A stretch of 59,328 nucleotides of DNA from CAZJHX01 sp964545715. GTDB taxonomy: Bacteria > Myxococcota_A > UBA9042 > GCA-2863065. The stretch lies in assembly GCA_964545715.1 (NCBI GenBank), contig CAZJHX010000059.1, positions 1-59,328 on the forward strand, written 5' to 3'. The notes under the pieces were generated by a model. The model searched no databases. It was given only the letters and a program-made list of their open reading frames with translations, and was not told the DNA's origin. This document shows, piece after piece, positions 35,790 through 45,684 of the stretch. Positions within the stretch are counted from its first letter, which is position 1; each line of letters opens with the position of its first letter. A program made the translations under genes and the position numbers.

Positions 35790-36842
35790 CTACTCCACGA
35801 TGGCCACTTGGAAGTTGAGCAGCAGGTTGTTCTGAATCTGAAACTCTTCCGACAGCAGCGGCTGGCGCACGGCCTTCAGCGTGTAGTCCAGTGACATCCA
35901 CGAAAACAGCCGAATGCCCAGCGCGGCTTCGTACACGACGTTGGCCAGGTCCAGCACGCCTTTGTCCGGCGGCTCCTCGCTGCTGTAAAACGGCAGCATG
36001 TACTCGGCAGACGCGGAGTACGTCAGCGGGCGGTCCTTGCCCAGGTTCTTGAACGTGATGGTGCCGCTCAGGCCCACATACAGCTCACCGCCGATCTGCT
36101 GAAAGTCCTGCAGCCGCTTCAGCTCGACGACCTCCTCCGTGTCGTCGTTGTCGTCCAGGCCCAGCCCGTTCTTTACAAACGTCTCGCGCGCGCCCGCGCC
36201 CAGGCGCAGTTCGAAGCGCACGGGCTTGCGATCCACAGGCACCGCCGACGCACCGACCGCCTGCCGCAGGTGCAGCGGCGCAAAGGCGTCCGTCAGGCCG
36301 AAGCTGGTCCCGGTCGGGCAGGCGTTGGCAGCCGGGTCGCACTTCCAGCCGTCCAGCTCGGTGGTCTGATACGCCGCGGTTTTCGCGCCCACGTGCTCGC
36401 TGGCGCTCACCGCCGTCTCCATCTTGAGCAGCACGTACGGCCCGAACCAGGGCGCCGACGGCACGTGATAGAGGTACAAGCTCTCCAGCACCAGCTCGTC
36501 GGTGGTCTTGACGAAGCGGTCGATGACCGGCGTGCGTGTCAGCACGTAGTTGAAGCCCAGGCGGTTGCGCCACTCGTGCCCGTCACGCCGCAGGTCGATC
36601 CCCAACGACAGCTTGGGTCCGATGTTCCACGTCTGGCCGTCCTGCGTGCTGGAGACGTTGCTGGTATGCGCAAACGAGAAGGTCGCGCCCAACCCGATGC
36701 GCGGGTACCAGCCGTCCTTCTTGGCGGTGCTCAGGACTTTGTCGGGAACCAGGTCGTCGTCGTCTTCAAAGGCGTGGGCGTGGCGGGGGAGCAGCACCAA
36801 AAACGCCAGGGCCGCAAACATAACGAGGTGCGTCTTCGTCAT
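35790..36842 (-). CDS. Outer-membrane beta-barrel protein
   Basis: This is a 350-residue protein from the ATG at 36842. The signal peptide is MTKTHLVMFAALAFLVLLPRHAHA, cleaved before FEDDDD. The mature chain alternates amphipathic strands with turn-rich loops, and includes a two-Cys loop (CDPAANACPTG) likely at the surface. No named family is recognised; a porin-like or structural barrel is likely. The first ~85 bp of gene plus upstream are duplicated 1.26 kb away (38051-38134). The longer in-frame start at 36878 was rejected because it would bury the signal peptide. Confidence 0.75.
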   Translation of the reverse strand: MTKTHLVMFAALAFLVLLPRHAHAFEDDDDLVPDKVLSTAKKDGWYPRIGLGATFSFAHTSNVSSTQDGQTWNIGPKLSLGIDLRRDGHEWRNRLGFNYVLTRTPVIDRFVKTTDELVLESLYLYHVPSAPWFGPYVLLKMETAVSASEHVGAKTAAYQTTELDGWKCDPAANACPTGTSFGLTDAFAPLHLRQAVGASAVPVDRKPVRFELRLGAGARETFVKNGLGLDDNDDTEEVVELKRLQDFQQIGGELYVGLSGTITFKNLGKDRPLTYSASAEYMLPFYSSEEPPDKGVLDLANVVYEAALGIRLFSWMSLDYTLKAVRQPLLSEEFQIQNNLLLNFQVAIVE

Positions 36843-36874
36843 GCTTGCGACCCTACATGCCACCCGTTTCCGAC
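36791..36874 (-). repeat. Copy 1 of an 84-bp direct repeat (signal-peptide region of the barrel gene)
   Basis: Matches 38051-38134 in the same orientation with 3 mismatches in 84 bp. It covers the first 17 codons of the barrel gene and 32 bp upstream. Weaker similarity extends about 15-20 bp on each side. Confidence 0.9.
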
Positions 36875-37075
36875 CCAAGTGACGACCCGCCAGTGCATCG
36901 ATCGACCGCTGCTCGCTGTGTTATGGCACGCTGACGGTATGGCCTTGCTCGCGGTGGATCTCGGCCCCCCAACGTGAGGGACCTCATTCGAGGTAACCAC
37001 CAAACGCCCGAACATCAGCGGAAGATCACCCGCATGCGATGGCGCTATCCGCCTGTTATTCTTATTCTCCGGGAC

Positions 37076-38017
37076 ATGCAGAACATGATTCGGTACTCGA
37101 CGTTGTCACTCTTCATCGCCCTTGGGTTGGGGTGTTCCGCCGGCGGCGGTGGACGCAGCGGCAGCGTCAAGGACGCGAGCTCGTCCGGTGCTGACGGGGC
37201 CGTCGATCAGCCAAGCGACGTCGTCACGCCGGCGGACAACGACGCCGCGGATCCACCGGGGCCCGCGGACGACGCCGGCGGCCCGGGACCGATCGGTGTG
37301 GACTCCATGGTGCCCGAGCCCGAGGATGTCCCCGCGCCGACGCCGGACACCCCGCAAAACGAGGACGGCGGGCAGCCTGTGCAGGACACGCCGCCGCCGG
37401 TGCCCGATCCGGGGCCGCCGCCCACGCCGGATGCCGGGCCGTCGACGTGTGTGCCAGGGTCGGCCAGCTGCATCTATCCGCCGCCCGGCGATCCCGATGC
37501 GGAGATTGTCCAGCTGCCCGGGTCGCCGGCGCCGCTGTCGGGTGGGACGCCTCCGGATGAGACGTACGAGTTGGTGCTGGCCGAGATCTACCCGGATACG
37601 CTTGGCGGTGGCGTACTACCAATCCCCATGGAGATCACCAGCAACGGCAACACGTACGGCTCGGCGATCTTCGACAACGGCACGTGGGGCCTGTCCGCCA
37701 ACCTCGATCTCGTCATCACGGTCGAGCTGCTCGGCCAGTCGTTGCCCATCGCTCAGTCACTGAACGGCGGTGGCTGCTACTCCGTGTCCGGCTCCACGCT
37801 GACCGGCGACATGATCGAGTGCGCGCAGGGCGAGCTACCGCCGTTTGACCTGCCCGACACCTTCGGCTGGGAGACGGACGGCGACGTTCTCCGCATGCAC
37901 GTTGTATTTCCAAAGGAGGCCATCCTGGCCGCCATCCCGCCCGAGTACGCGGACCTGGCCGGCGCGTTCATCCAGGGGGATCTCGAGCTCGTTTTGGAGT
38001 TGAAAGAGACGCTGTAA
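37076..38017 (+). CDS. Lipoprotein with Pro/Asp-rich spacer, unknown function
   Basis: This 313-residue lipoprotein starts from ATG 37076 (MQNMIRYSTLSLFIALGLGC, lipobox GLGC); ATG 37085 is equally possible, and the 34-codon longer frame is unlikely as it precedes the signal peptide. A long disordered spacer of Asp, Pro and Gly (about residues 20-135) leads to a beta-rich C-terminal domain (about 140-313) with one Cys pair near CYSVSGSTLTGDMIEC. No family recognised. The gene lies between the two copies of the 84-bp repeat. Confidence 0.7.
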   Translation: MQNMIRYSTLSLFIALGLGCSAGGGGRSGSVKDASSSGADGAVDQPSDVVTPADNDAADPPGPADDAGGPGPIGVDSMVPEPEDVPAPTPDTPQNEDGGQPVQDTPPPVPDPGPPPTPDAGPSTCVPGSASCIYPPPGDPDAEIVQLPGSPAPLSGGTPPDETYELVLAEIYPDTLGGGVLPIPMEITSNGNTYGSAIFDNGTWGLSANLDLVITVELLGQSLPIAQSLNGGGCYSVSGSTLTGDMIECAQGELPPFDLPDTFGWETDGDVLRMHVVFPKEAILAAIPPEYADLAGAFIQGDLELVLELKETL

Positions 38018-38102
38018 CTGAGGATGCCGTGTCAGCGGCGTCGCGGGCCAGCAGCACCAAAAAAGGGAGGGCCGCAAACATAACGAGGTGCGTCTTCGTC
38101 AT
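37968..38102 (-). pseudogene. Truncated duplicate of the barrel gene start (44-codon frame)
   Basis: The frame begins MTKTHLVMFAALPFLVLLARDAA, nearly identical to the barrel signal peptide. It then loses homology and stops after 44 codons, antisense to the 3' end of the lipoprotein gene. Upstream 32 bp are also identical, so a promoter or ribosome site could be retained. Best read as a remnant of a duplicated gene. Confidence 0.6.
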
Positions 38103-38134
38103 GCTTGCGACCCTACATGCCACCCGTTTCCGAC
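38051..38134 (-). repeat. Copy 2 of the 84-bp direct repeat
   Basis: Same orientation as 36791-36874, 81 of 84 bases identical, including 32 bp of non-coding upstream sequence. The rest of the 38018-38280 gap holds GC-rich short hairpins but no gene that I can support. Confidence 0.9.
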
Positions 38135-38280
38135 GCTAAGTGACGGCCCCGCAGTCACCCGAAGGCGTGTGGGCTAAGTCTCTTGGGGAGAGGGGTCTCG
38201 CCCCGATGTCCTCGCCTTCGGCTCGGGCACCGGCCCAACCGATCCGTCCTAGCGCAGTGCCCCTTAGCAGGGTCACAGCA

Positions 38281-40569
38281 CTAGAGCGTCTTCAGATACT
38301 CTACGAGGTCGTCCTTCTGAGCGTCGGAGAGGTGTGAGGTGTTGCCCATCGTCGTGGCCGTCAGGTCCAGGACGTCGCGCAGGGTCTCGGCGCTGCCGTC
38401 GTGCAGGTAGGGGGCCGTGGCAAAGAGGTCGCGCAGCGTCGGCGTGTTGTACTTCACGATGAGATCCTGCTCGTTGAAGTCCTCACCGTTCTGGCCGAAC
38501 TCCTGCATGATCATCAGGGCGTCCTGCTCGATGGGCGTGGCCGTGCCGACATCGTGGAACGCGCCGTCCGTGGTGGCTGCGCCGACATGGCAGGCGCCGC
38601 ACGCGACAACGGGGTCAAAGAAGATGTCTTTGCCGCGCTTCTGAGCCGGCGTCAGCTCGCCGTCGTTCGTCAGGTTGGGGTTGGCCGGGCGCACCAGGCC
38701 GTCTTTCAGGAACTTCTCCAACGAGACGAGCTCCTGGTTGGAGAGACCCTCGCCACCCATGCGCTTGATCGTCTCCTCCATGTTGTTTTGCAGCTCGTGC
38801 TCGGTGCCCAGCCAGTTGAACGGGGCCGTATCGGCCAGGCGACCGGCCAATTGCGGCGTCTGACGCGGACCGCCGGGCACGAACCAGACCATGTCGTCCT
38901 GGGCGCCCTCGAAGTGACAGCTGGCGCACGCGAACTGGCTCTCGCCGCTGATGCCGTTGTTGTTCACGTAGGTGTAAACGCGGCGGCCCAGGCGCATGTC
39001 CTCGGGCATGTTGTCCTTGCCGAACGAGGTGACGCGGGTGTGCTCGAAGCGGATGGGATCCACGTGAACGGCCTGCGGGTTGGACGGGAACATGAGGACG
39101 TTCATGGCCATCACGCCGATCGAGTCCGCGGCCGCGCTCTGGGTGCTGACGCCGCCCTCGGTGCCGGGCTCCAGCGCCGACTCTTCCATGTCAAAGATGG
39201 GCTGCAGGTCGATGGCTGAGATCGTGAAGGACTGGCCGTTCAGCACAAACGCGTACTGGCCGTCGTCGCTGAAGGTCACGGCCTTGGGCGCCATGCCGAC
39301 GCTGATGATCGCCAGGGGCGAGCGCATCGGGTCTTTGACCGCCGTGTTGAGCACCAGCACGTTGTCCGAGCCGTGGCCGGTGACCAGGGCCAGGCTCCAC
39401 GTGGGGTGGTGGTTGATGTCGGTGGGCTGCGCGATACGGCCGGTCATCGGCTCGAGGGTGCCGGGATCCTTGACGGGCCAGGCGGGCTCCTCGCTGGGCG
39501 TGCTGGACTGGCCGCTGACGACCGTGACGCTGGGCTCCATCGGGCGGATCAGGTGCGGCGCGTCCGAGAAGATCTGGCCGCCGGCGCCGTAGCCGGAGTG
39601 CTCGCCGCCGCCGCCCTTGCCGTTGGGCGAGTCGATGAACTCCTCGGGCAGCAGGCCGTTGAGGGAGTCGAACTCGCTGCCGGACATCGTCTGCTGGTGC
39701 AGCACCAGGACGGCCTCGGACTCGGGGTGAAACGTGGCGCCGCGAGCGCGGTTGGGGCGGACCATCTTGGCGCGACCGAAGTGCAGCATGTGGTCGGCCG
39801 GGTTGGAGGCGCGCAGCTCAGTGGTCGTCGCGGCGATGCCGGTGGGCTCGCCGGTCTCGGGATCCAGCGGCACCCGCATCGTCTGGGACGCCTGACCGGC
39901 CACGACCAGCCAATTGTTGGGGCTGACGGCCAGCGCGCGGGGGGCGCGGATGGTGTCGATGCGGCCGATCTCCTGCAGCGTCTCGGCGTCCAGGGCGACC
40001 AGCTCGTTGGTGGCGGCCACCGTCACGTACAGGGTCTTGGCGTCGTGTGACAGGGCCAGCGCGTGCGGCTCGGTGCCCACCGTGGCGGTCTTGGAGACGG
40101 TCTTGGCCAGACGGTCGATCTTCACGACCGATCGGCCGTAACGCACCGACACATAGGCGGCGCCGTCGGGACCGATCACGACCTGCTCGGGACGATCGCC
40201 AACCGCGATTGTGCGGGTGATCTTTCCGGTGCTCTGGGCGATGACCGCCAGGTTGCCGTTGTCGGTGTCGACCGCGAAGAGCTCGCCGTCGTGATAGGCC
40301 AGGGCCCGACCGCTGGTCCAGGGCGCCGTCAGCTCAACCGCCAGCGGGCGCGCCTGCTCAGGAAGCTCGTGCGGGAAGCCCAGATCCAGGATCGACTCGC
40401 GAATTGGGGGCAGCTCAGGGGCGGCCGACGGGGGTGACCACTGCGTCAAAAACTGATTGGTGACCTTGATGTCCTTGTCGGGTGGGGTTGTCGGCTCGGT
40501 GCCGCCATCGCTCCCGCACCCCATGGCTGCGATACTGAGTGCCACTATCATTCGCTGCATTGACTTCAT
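38281..40569 (-). CDS. Lipoprotein with beta-propeller and di-haem cytochrome c peroxidase-like domain
   Basis: This 762-residue protein has lipobox AMGC. Residues ~70-510 form a YncE-like seven-bladed propeller (GELFAVDTDNGNLAVI, PHALALSHDAKTLYVTV, APRALAVSPNNWLVVAG). The C-terminal part carries two c-type haem motifs, CASCH (548-552) and CGACH (657-661), arranged as in CcpA/MauG proteins, plus PTLRDLFATAPYLHDGS. It is probably a periplasmic or surface peroxidase or electron-transfer protein. Monocistronic on the minus strand as far as seen; the 179-bp gap upstream separates it from the ceramidase-like gene. Confidence 0.85.
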   Translation of the reverse strand: MKSMQRMIVALSIAAMGCGSDGGTEPTTPPDKDIKVTNQFLTQWSPPSAAPELPPIRESILDLGFPHELPEQARPLAVELTAPWTSGRALAYHDGELFAVDTDNGNLAVIAQSTGKITRTIAVGDRPEQVVIGPDGAAYVSVRYGRSVVKIDRLAKTVSKTATVGTEPHALALSHDAKTLYVTVAATNELVALDAETLQEIGRIDTIRAPRALAVSPNNWLVVAGQASQTMRVPLDPETGEPTGIAATTTELRASNPADHMLHFGRAKMVRPNRARGATFHPESEAVLVLHQQTMSGSEFDSLNGLLPEEFIDSPNGKGGGGEHSGYGAGGQIFSDAPHLIRPMEPSVTVVSGQSSTPSEEPAWPVKDPGTLEPMTGRIAQPTDINHHPTWSLALVTGHGSDNVLVLNTAVKDPMRSPLAIISVGMAPKAVTFSDDGQYAFVLNGQSFTISAIDLQPIFDMEESALEPGTEGGVSTQSAAADSIGVMAMNVLMFPSNPQAVHVDPIRFEHTRVTSFGKDNMPEDMRLGRRVYTYVNNNGISGESQFACASCHFEGAQDDMVWFVPGGPRQTPQLAGRLADTAPFNWLGTEHELQNNMEETIKRMGGEGLSNQELVSLEKFLKDGLVRPANPNLTNDGELTPAQKRGKDIFFDPVVACGACHVGAATTDGAFHDVGTATPIEQDALMIMQEFGQNGEDFNEQDLIVKYNTPTLRDLFATAPYLHDGSAETLRDVLDLTATTMGNTSHLSDAQKDDLVEYLKTL

Positions 40570-40748
40570 GATCTCTCCTGGTCCCTGTCGCTGACTGTTG
40601 TTGGCCGCACTTGCCTTAGCCCGTCAGAGCAGCAAGACCCGGGCCACATCGGTCAAACGGCCTAACTGGCGGAAATGACTGACGTAGGTCAGAGCGGGCG
40701 ACAAAGCAGGGGTGGTGAAAATCTGCACACACGCCGTATCTGGACACA

Positions 40749-42620
40749 CTATTTGGACAAGGAGATTTGGGCCGCCAGCAGCTTTACGGCGAAGGTGATC
40801 GACGCCGATACGGTCTCTTCATAGTGGTCGGCGTCGCTGAACTCGGAGAAGAAGCTGACCAACGTGTGAAAGTCGCTGTCGGGGATGATGTAGCCCAGGT
40901 GGTCGCCGGCGTTGCCGATCAGCAGGCGGTACTTTGTGTCCATGAGATCTTTGATGGGGATTGCGGCCGGATCCATGGCGATGCGGTAGGGCCAGTCGTG
41001 CAGCTTGCGACAGTTGCAGTCGCCCAGGTCGATCTCGTTGCTGCACTCGGCAAACGTGGTGGCATCACAGGCCGGCGGATGCTGCGGGAAATAGGCGCTG
41101 TCCCGGCCGTCAACGGAGCCCCGCTGTTTGGGATCCTTCGATTCCGCGTCCCAGCGCGGATCGTCCGTCGGTAGGCCCCAGAACAGCTCCGGCAGCACCT
41201 CGCCGGGCGCGGTCGCAATCGTGGCCGGGCCCAGCTGAATGCGCCACGTCTCGTCGGGCACGCACCCCGGGTGCAGCGGGTTGTTGGGGTCCTTGCCGGG
41301 GCACAGGCCCGGGTCGACCACGACCAGTGCGGGATCCACATCGAAGAGGCCGAGTTTGAAGAGCAGCTGGTAGGCGCCATTGTCCACCGGCACGTACATC
41401 GGCGCCACAGCGACCGTGAACGGGTCCAGCTGCACATCGTCGCCGTCTTTCAGCGCCGCCATCGCCGCGTCTGCGATGTGTACGCCGATCGCGTGGGCAA
41501 ACTCGGGGCTGTCCTCTTTCTTCATCTCCGGGACATCGGCGCCCGTCTCGTCCTTGGTCATGCGCCACTGGCCATTCTCATCGACCATCGGCGCGTAGCC
41601 GCCCAGCGCGCTCTGCATGCCGCCCAGGCACTCGGGCAGGAACATGGCGCGCCCGCCCAGCTTGTCCTCCAGGTGGACGCGCATGTAGTGCACCCAGTCG
41701 GACGAGATGACGTTGTGCTTCTCGCCGGTCACCTCGGGATGGCCCGCCTGGTTCACCAGGGTCGCAACCGTGGACCCGTCCGGGCGCACCGCCTGCAGCG
41801 CAAAGACCTGATCGCTGACGATGACGGGATCGCGGATGTCGTTCATGAGGCCGTGCACTTTGTCGCCCGGGTTCTTGCCGCCAAAGTGGCGCCCGTTGAA
41901 CCACTCGCTTTGGTCGCGCAGCCGGACTGCGCCCATGCGGACCTGTACGGGCTCCACCGAGTCGGCCGCCATCTCGACCGCCTGCACGATGGCGTCCACC
42001 ACAGAGGCGTTGTACGCGGGGCTGGCGCCGGGCCAGATCTCTCCGGGCTCGGGGTTGCCCCACAGACCGCGCACGTCCGGGCCCGCGTGGTTGTGGCTGG
42101 ACGAGATGACGATGTTGTCGGTGTTCCAGCCTTTCTCGCCAAGCCGGTTGCGCGCCTCCACGGTGCGGTCGATGCCCAGGCCGACCAGATCCATGGACAC
42201 CAGGGCCAGATAGCTGTCGCCACGCGCAAGGACCAATGCGCGGACCTCGATGGGATCGTGCACCTCCTGGGCCGGTCGCAGCGGGCCGTACCCGCCGATA
42301 AAGACCGCGTCGAACTCGCCGTTGCCGTTGGCGTCGTCGAAGGGCTCGTCGCAGCCACCGTCGGACGCGGTCGGATCGTATCGGCAGCCATCGAATTCGA
42401 AGTCGCCGTTGAGGTCCGTGAACGTCTCCGTGATCACCGGCGTGATGTCGACCACCGCGATGCCGGCGTGGTCCCCCTCACCGACAGCGAAGGGCGGTGG
42501 ATCTCCCGGATCTTCAACAGGGACGTCCACGCCCGCGTCCGGCACGGTTTCGGGCGTCGTAGAGTCCGTGCTGCATGCTAAAGTGCAGCCGCACAAAACC
42601 GACAACAGGATTCTCTGCAT
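40749..42620 (-). CDS. Neutral/alkaline ceramidase-like lipoprotein
   Basis: This 623-residue protein from ATG 42620 (MQRILLSVLCGCTLAC) carries a likely lipobox LAC. The N-terminal motifs fit the neutral/alkaline non-lysosomal ceramidase family: GIAVVDITPVITETF, YGPLRPAQEVHDPIEVRAL, SMDLVGLGIDRT and SSSHNHAGPD, the last holding zinc-type His. It may hydrolyse ceramide or another amide, but substrate identity is unsure. A 157-codon longer frame upstream is antisense to the lipase gene and was rejected. Its start codon overlaps that of the divergent gene in a CATG. Confidence 0.82.
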   Translation of the reverse strand: MQRILLSVLCGCTLACSTDSTTPETVPDAGVDVPVEDPGDPPPFAVGEGDHAGIAVVDITPVITETFTDLNGDFEFDGCRYDPTASDGGCDEPFDDANGNGEFDAVFIGGYGPLRPAQEVHDPIEVRALVLARGDSYLALVSMDLVGLGIDRTVEARNRLGEKGWNTDNIVISSSHNHAGPDVRGLWGNPEPGEIWPGASPAYNASVVDAIVQAVEMAADSVEPVQVRMGAVRLRDQSEWFNGRHFGGKNPGDKVHGLMNDIRDPVIVSDQVFALQAVRPDGSTVATLVNQAGHPEVTGEKHNVISSDWVHYMRVHLEDKLGGRAMFLPECLGGMQSALGGYAPMVDENGQWRMTKDETGADVPEMKKEDSPEFAHAIGVHIADAAMAALKDGDDVQLDPFTVAVAPMYVPVDNGAYQLLFKLGLFDVDPALVVVDPGLCPGKDPNNPLHPGCVPDETWRIQLGPATIATAPGEVLPELFWGLPTDDPRWDAESKDPKQRGSVDGRDSAYFPQHPPACDATTFAECSNEIDLGDCNCRKLHDWPYRIAMDPAAIPIKDLMDTKYRLLIGNAGDHLGYIIPDSDFHTLVSFFSEFSDADHYEETVSASITFAVKLLAAQISLSK

Positions 42621-45600
42621 GAGGCGGATTTTTAGCACAGCACTGGCCCTCTTCGCGACCGCGATTCTCGCGTGTGCCGGGGACACGCCCGCCGGCTTGA
42701 TGGAGACCCCGCCGGGCTCCGGGCCCCAGGTTGTCTGGGACGTCGACGTGCGGCCGATTCCCGAGATTCCGTTTCCCAACGACTTTGCGCTGAAGCTGGC
42801 CACGGACACGTCTACCGGGCGGCGCATCAACATCAGCATGCAAGCGGCGACCCGGATCGAGACCGAGTTTCGTGAGCGCGCCGCGGAGCTGGACGGGTTT
42901 GGGATCTTCGCGCCCATCACGGTGCGCTTCAAAGCACCGCTGGATCTGACGGATCTGGTCGACCGCCAAACCTCCAACGATGAGTTCGGCGACGACGCCG
43001 TGCTGCTGGTGGACGTCACCGAGGGCAGTCCCACCTGGGGCGAGGCCGTGCGGCTGGACTTTGGCTCGGGTTGGCTGCCCAACACCGTCATGGATCCGTA
43101 TTTCTATGGCCGCCAGGGCTTCAAGGACAGCGATCACCCGCAGCTGGACATGCATGACGGCGCCAGCTCGCTGCTGTTCGAGACCAACCGCGAGGACGGC
43201 GTCGACCGCGATGGCGACGGCGTTGAGGACGTCCCAAACATCCACCCGGCGGACGGCAATATCTGGGATGACCTGATCACGTACTACGAGCGGGAGACCA
43301 ACACGCTGCTGCTGCGCCCGACGGTGCCGCTGCGGGACGGGACGCGCTACGCCGTGGTGCTGACGCGACATCTGAAAGGGGAGGGCGGCGAGGCGATCCG
43401 GTCCCCGTTCCCGTACGTGAACCTGGCCGATCAGACCGATGATCTGGCGCGCCTGCCCGAGGTCTTGCAGCAGTACGGCCTCAGCTCAGAGGATGTCGCG
43501 TTTGCCTGGACGTTTACCACCCAGAGCGCGACGGGCGACCTGGAGGCGATCCGCGCGGGGCTGTATGGGCACGGTGCGTTCGGGTGGCTGGCGGACAAGT
43601 TTCAGCCGGACCTGAAGATGGACCTGTTGAAGGATGAGGGCCTCGACGGCTCGCTCTATGTGCTGAGCGCCGAGGAGTTTTTGCCCCTGACGGACCCGCT
43701 GAACGCGGTCTTCGGCCTGTCGGCCCCGGTCGGCGGCGCGATCAAAGACTCCTATCAATACGTCGGTCATGTGGTCAGCGGTCGCTATACGTCGCCGCAT
43801 TTCATGGCCGACAAGGACGGCATCGCCACCGAAGACAACCCGGCCAATGACGACGAGGCCTTTGCGATCAACGCACACACGGGCGAGGCGGTTGTGGCCC
43901 CGTACACGGTCAGCTTCATCTGCGTGATCCCCCGCGCGGACCGCGGCAAGCAGCCTTTCCCGGTCGTGCTCAAGACCAACGGCACCAGTGTGCCGCGCCT
44001 GGGGCTGCTGGCCTACGCGGGCTTTCACGCGCGGCAGGGCCTGGCCACGTGCTCGATCGACGCGTTCGGCCACGGCTTCGATATTCCGCCGGCCCTGCAC
44101 GAGGTGGTGGACGCCATCGCGACGACGGCACAGGTGTCCCCGCTGCCGGCGGCGCTGAGGGGCACGCAGATCCGCGATCTGGACAACGACGGCATCGCCG
44201 ACTCAGGCGGAGATTTCTGGAGCCCGGATCCATTCCACAGCCGCGACACGATCCGGCAGACCGTGGTGGATTGGATGCAGTTTGTCCGCCTTCTGCGCAG
44301 CTTCGGCAAGAGCGACGGCGCCGACGATCTCTTTGCGGACGGTACGCCCGATCTGCTGGGCGACTGGGACGGCGACGGTGTTCCCGATATCGGCACCGAC
44401 GACGGCAAATACTCGGCCTGGGGGATCTCGCTGGGCGGCATCGTCACGGCGGTGCTGGCCGGCATCGAGCCCATGCTCAGCGCGGCGGTGCCCCAAAGCG
44501 GTGGCGGCGGCCTGACCGACATCGCCATGCGCAGCCTGCAGCCGGGGGTGCCGCAGATGGTTCTGTACGGCAACTGGGGTCCGATGGCGCTCGGCCGGCC
44601 GGCGGAAGAGGGCGGCACCGCGCTGGAGTTCATGGTCCCGCACTTCAACAACGTGGACTTCAAGCGGTTTGCGCTGGTCGACTACATCGATCCGGGCGAC
44701 ACCATTGAGCTGACCAACCTTAAGACCGGCGTGACCGCGAGGGCGCTCGTAAACGACGACGGCGCCTTCAGGTTGGGCGTGCAGGCCGACGCGCTGCTGC
44801 CGAGCGAGCTGCGCGTGCTGGCGGACATTCGCCCGGATCCGGCGGGCTTCGACCCGGTGCCGCTGGCCGACACCCGCGAGGCCGGCGACCCGCTGAAGCT
44901 GTGCGTTTTTGAGCCGGACGGAGCGACCAGAGGCTGCGTGGATCGCTTTCAGATGGACGCCGAGTGGGTCGGCGCGATCTACCCCAAAGATCAGCCGCTG
45001 GTCGCGATGACGCGGGGCATGGGCCGCGACCGCCAGACGCCCGATTTTCGCCGGCTGCTGGGCATCGCGCAGGCCGTCCTGGACGCGGCCGATCCGGCCA
45101 CCTACGCGCGGCACTACTTCAAGGAGCCGCTGTCGTTCCCCTACGACACCACGGCCACGCCCGGCTGCAATGTGCTGGACGTATTGACGGTCGGCGACGC
45201 CAATGTCCCGGTGTCCACGGGCATCACGCTGGCCCGATCGGCGGGCATCGTGGACGCCGATCAGATGAACCTCATGGTCGAGCACGGCGTGGTCGAGGGC
45301 AACGCGCGGCTGGCTCGGTATCGCACGACCGGAGAGGGGCCCGGCGCCTACGATCCGGACTTTGACTGGGGCGCGGACAAGGACACCGCCATCCTGTTTG
45401 ATATCGACGATCTGGACGGTGACACAGACGGCCTCAACGCGCCGGCGCCGGCGGTGCCGCTGCGCGCGACGGTGGACTCGAACGACGGCGGCAAGAGCGG
45501 ACTGCGCGTGCTGTACATCCGGGCCCACGGCAGCCATGGCGTCATGCCCCCGGATCCCTCCAAGGAGTTTCCGGTGGAGGTCTACGGCGTGAACATGATC

Positions 45601-45684
45601 ACGCGCTATCTGGTGACCGGCGGCACCGAGATCGTGGACGACAAGTGCCTGGCCGACTACAGCTGCGACTTCTTCAAGGAGTAG
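42619..45684 (+). CDS. Large lipase-like lipoprotein (bacterial virulence lipase type)
   Basis: This 1021-residue protein from ATG 42619 (CAGGA 8 bp upstream) has lipobox ILAC. The N-terminal half has Ig-like features of the bacterial lipase N-terminal domain (VRPIPEIPFPNDFAL, LLLRPTVPLRDGTRYAVVLT). The second half is an alpha/beta hydrolase with the nucleophile elbow GISLGG (Ser604), GFHARQGLATCSID and GHGFDIPP upstream, and a late HGSHG. The substrate is likely a lipid or ester at the surface. It diverges from the ceramidase-like gene, so both may act on lipids. It overlaps the lyase gene by 11 bp at the 3' end. Confidence 0.82.
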   Translation: MRRIFSTALALFATAILACAGDTPAGLMETPPGSGPQVVWDVDVRPIPEIPFPNDFALKLATDTSTGRRINISMQAATRIETEFRERAAELDGFGIFAPITVRFKAPLDLTDLVDRQTSNDEFGDDAVLLVDVTEGSPTWGEAVRLDFGSGWLPNTVMDPYFYGRQGFKDSDHPQLDMHDGASSLLFETNREDGVDRDGDGVEDVPNIHPADGNIWDDLITYYERETNTLLLRPTVPLRDGTRYAVVLTRHLKGEGGEAIRSPFPYVNLADQTDDLARLPEVLQQYGLSSEDVAFAWTFTTQSATGDLEAIRAGLYGHGAFGWLADKFQPDLKMDLLKDEGLDGSLYVLSAEEFLPLTDPLNAVFGLSAPVGGAIKDSYQYVGHVVSGRYTSPHFMADKDGIATEDNPANDDEAFAINAHTGEAVVAPYTVSFICVIPRADRGKQPFPVVLKTNGTSVPRLGLLAYAGFHARQGLATCSIDAFGHGFDIPPALHEVVDAIATTAQVSPLPAALRGTQIRDLDNDGIADSGGDFWSPDPFHSRDTIRQTVVDWMQFVRLLRSFGKSDGADDLFADGTPDLLGDWDGDGVPDIGTDDGKYSAWGISLGGIVTAVLAGIEPMLSAAVPQSGGGGLTDIAMRSLQPGVPQMVLYGNWGPMALGRPAEEGGTALEFMVPHFNNVDFKRFALVDYIDPGDTIELTNLKTGVTARALVNDDGAFRLGVQADALLPSELRVLADIRPDPAGFDPVPLADTREAGDPLKLCVFEPDGATRGCVDRFQMDAEWVGAIYPKDQPLVAMTRGMGRDRQTPDFRRLLGIAQAVLDAADPATYARHYFKEPLSFPYDTTATPGCNVLDVLTVGDANVPVSTGITLARSAGIVDADQMNLMVEHGVVEGNARLARYRTTGEGPGAYDPDFDWGADKDTAILFDIDDLDGDTDGLNAPAPAVPLRATVDSNDGGKSGLRVLYIRAHGSHGVMPPDPSKEFPVEVYGVNMITRYLVTGGTEIVDDKCLADYSCDFFKE

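Noticed and set aside
38150..38280. GC-rich hairpins near the 3' ends of the lipoprotein and cytochrome genes, possible terminator
   Set aside because: Stems are short and no T-run follows on either strand, so I could not support an intrinsic terminator.
42621..43091. N-terminal extension of the ceramidase-like frame
   Set aside because: It runs antisense to the lipase-like gene and would bury the lipoprotein signal that begins at 42620.
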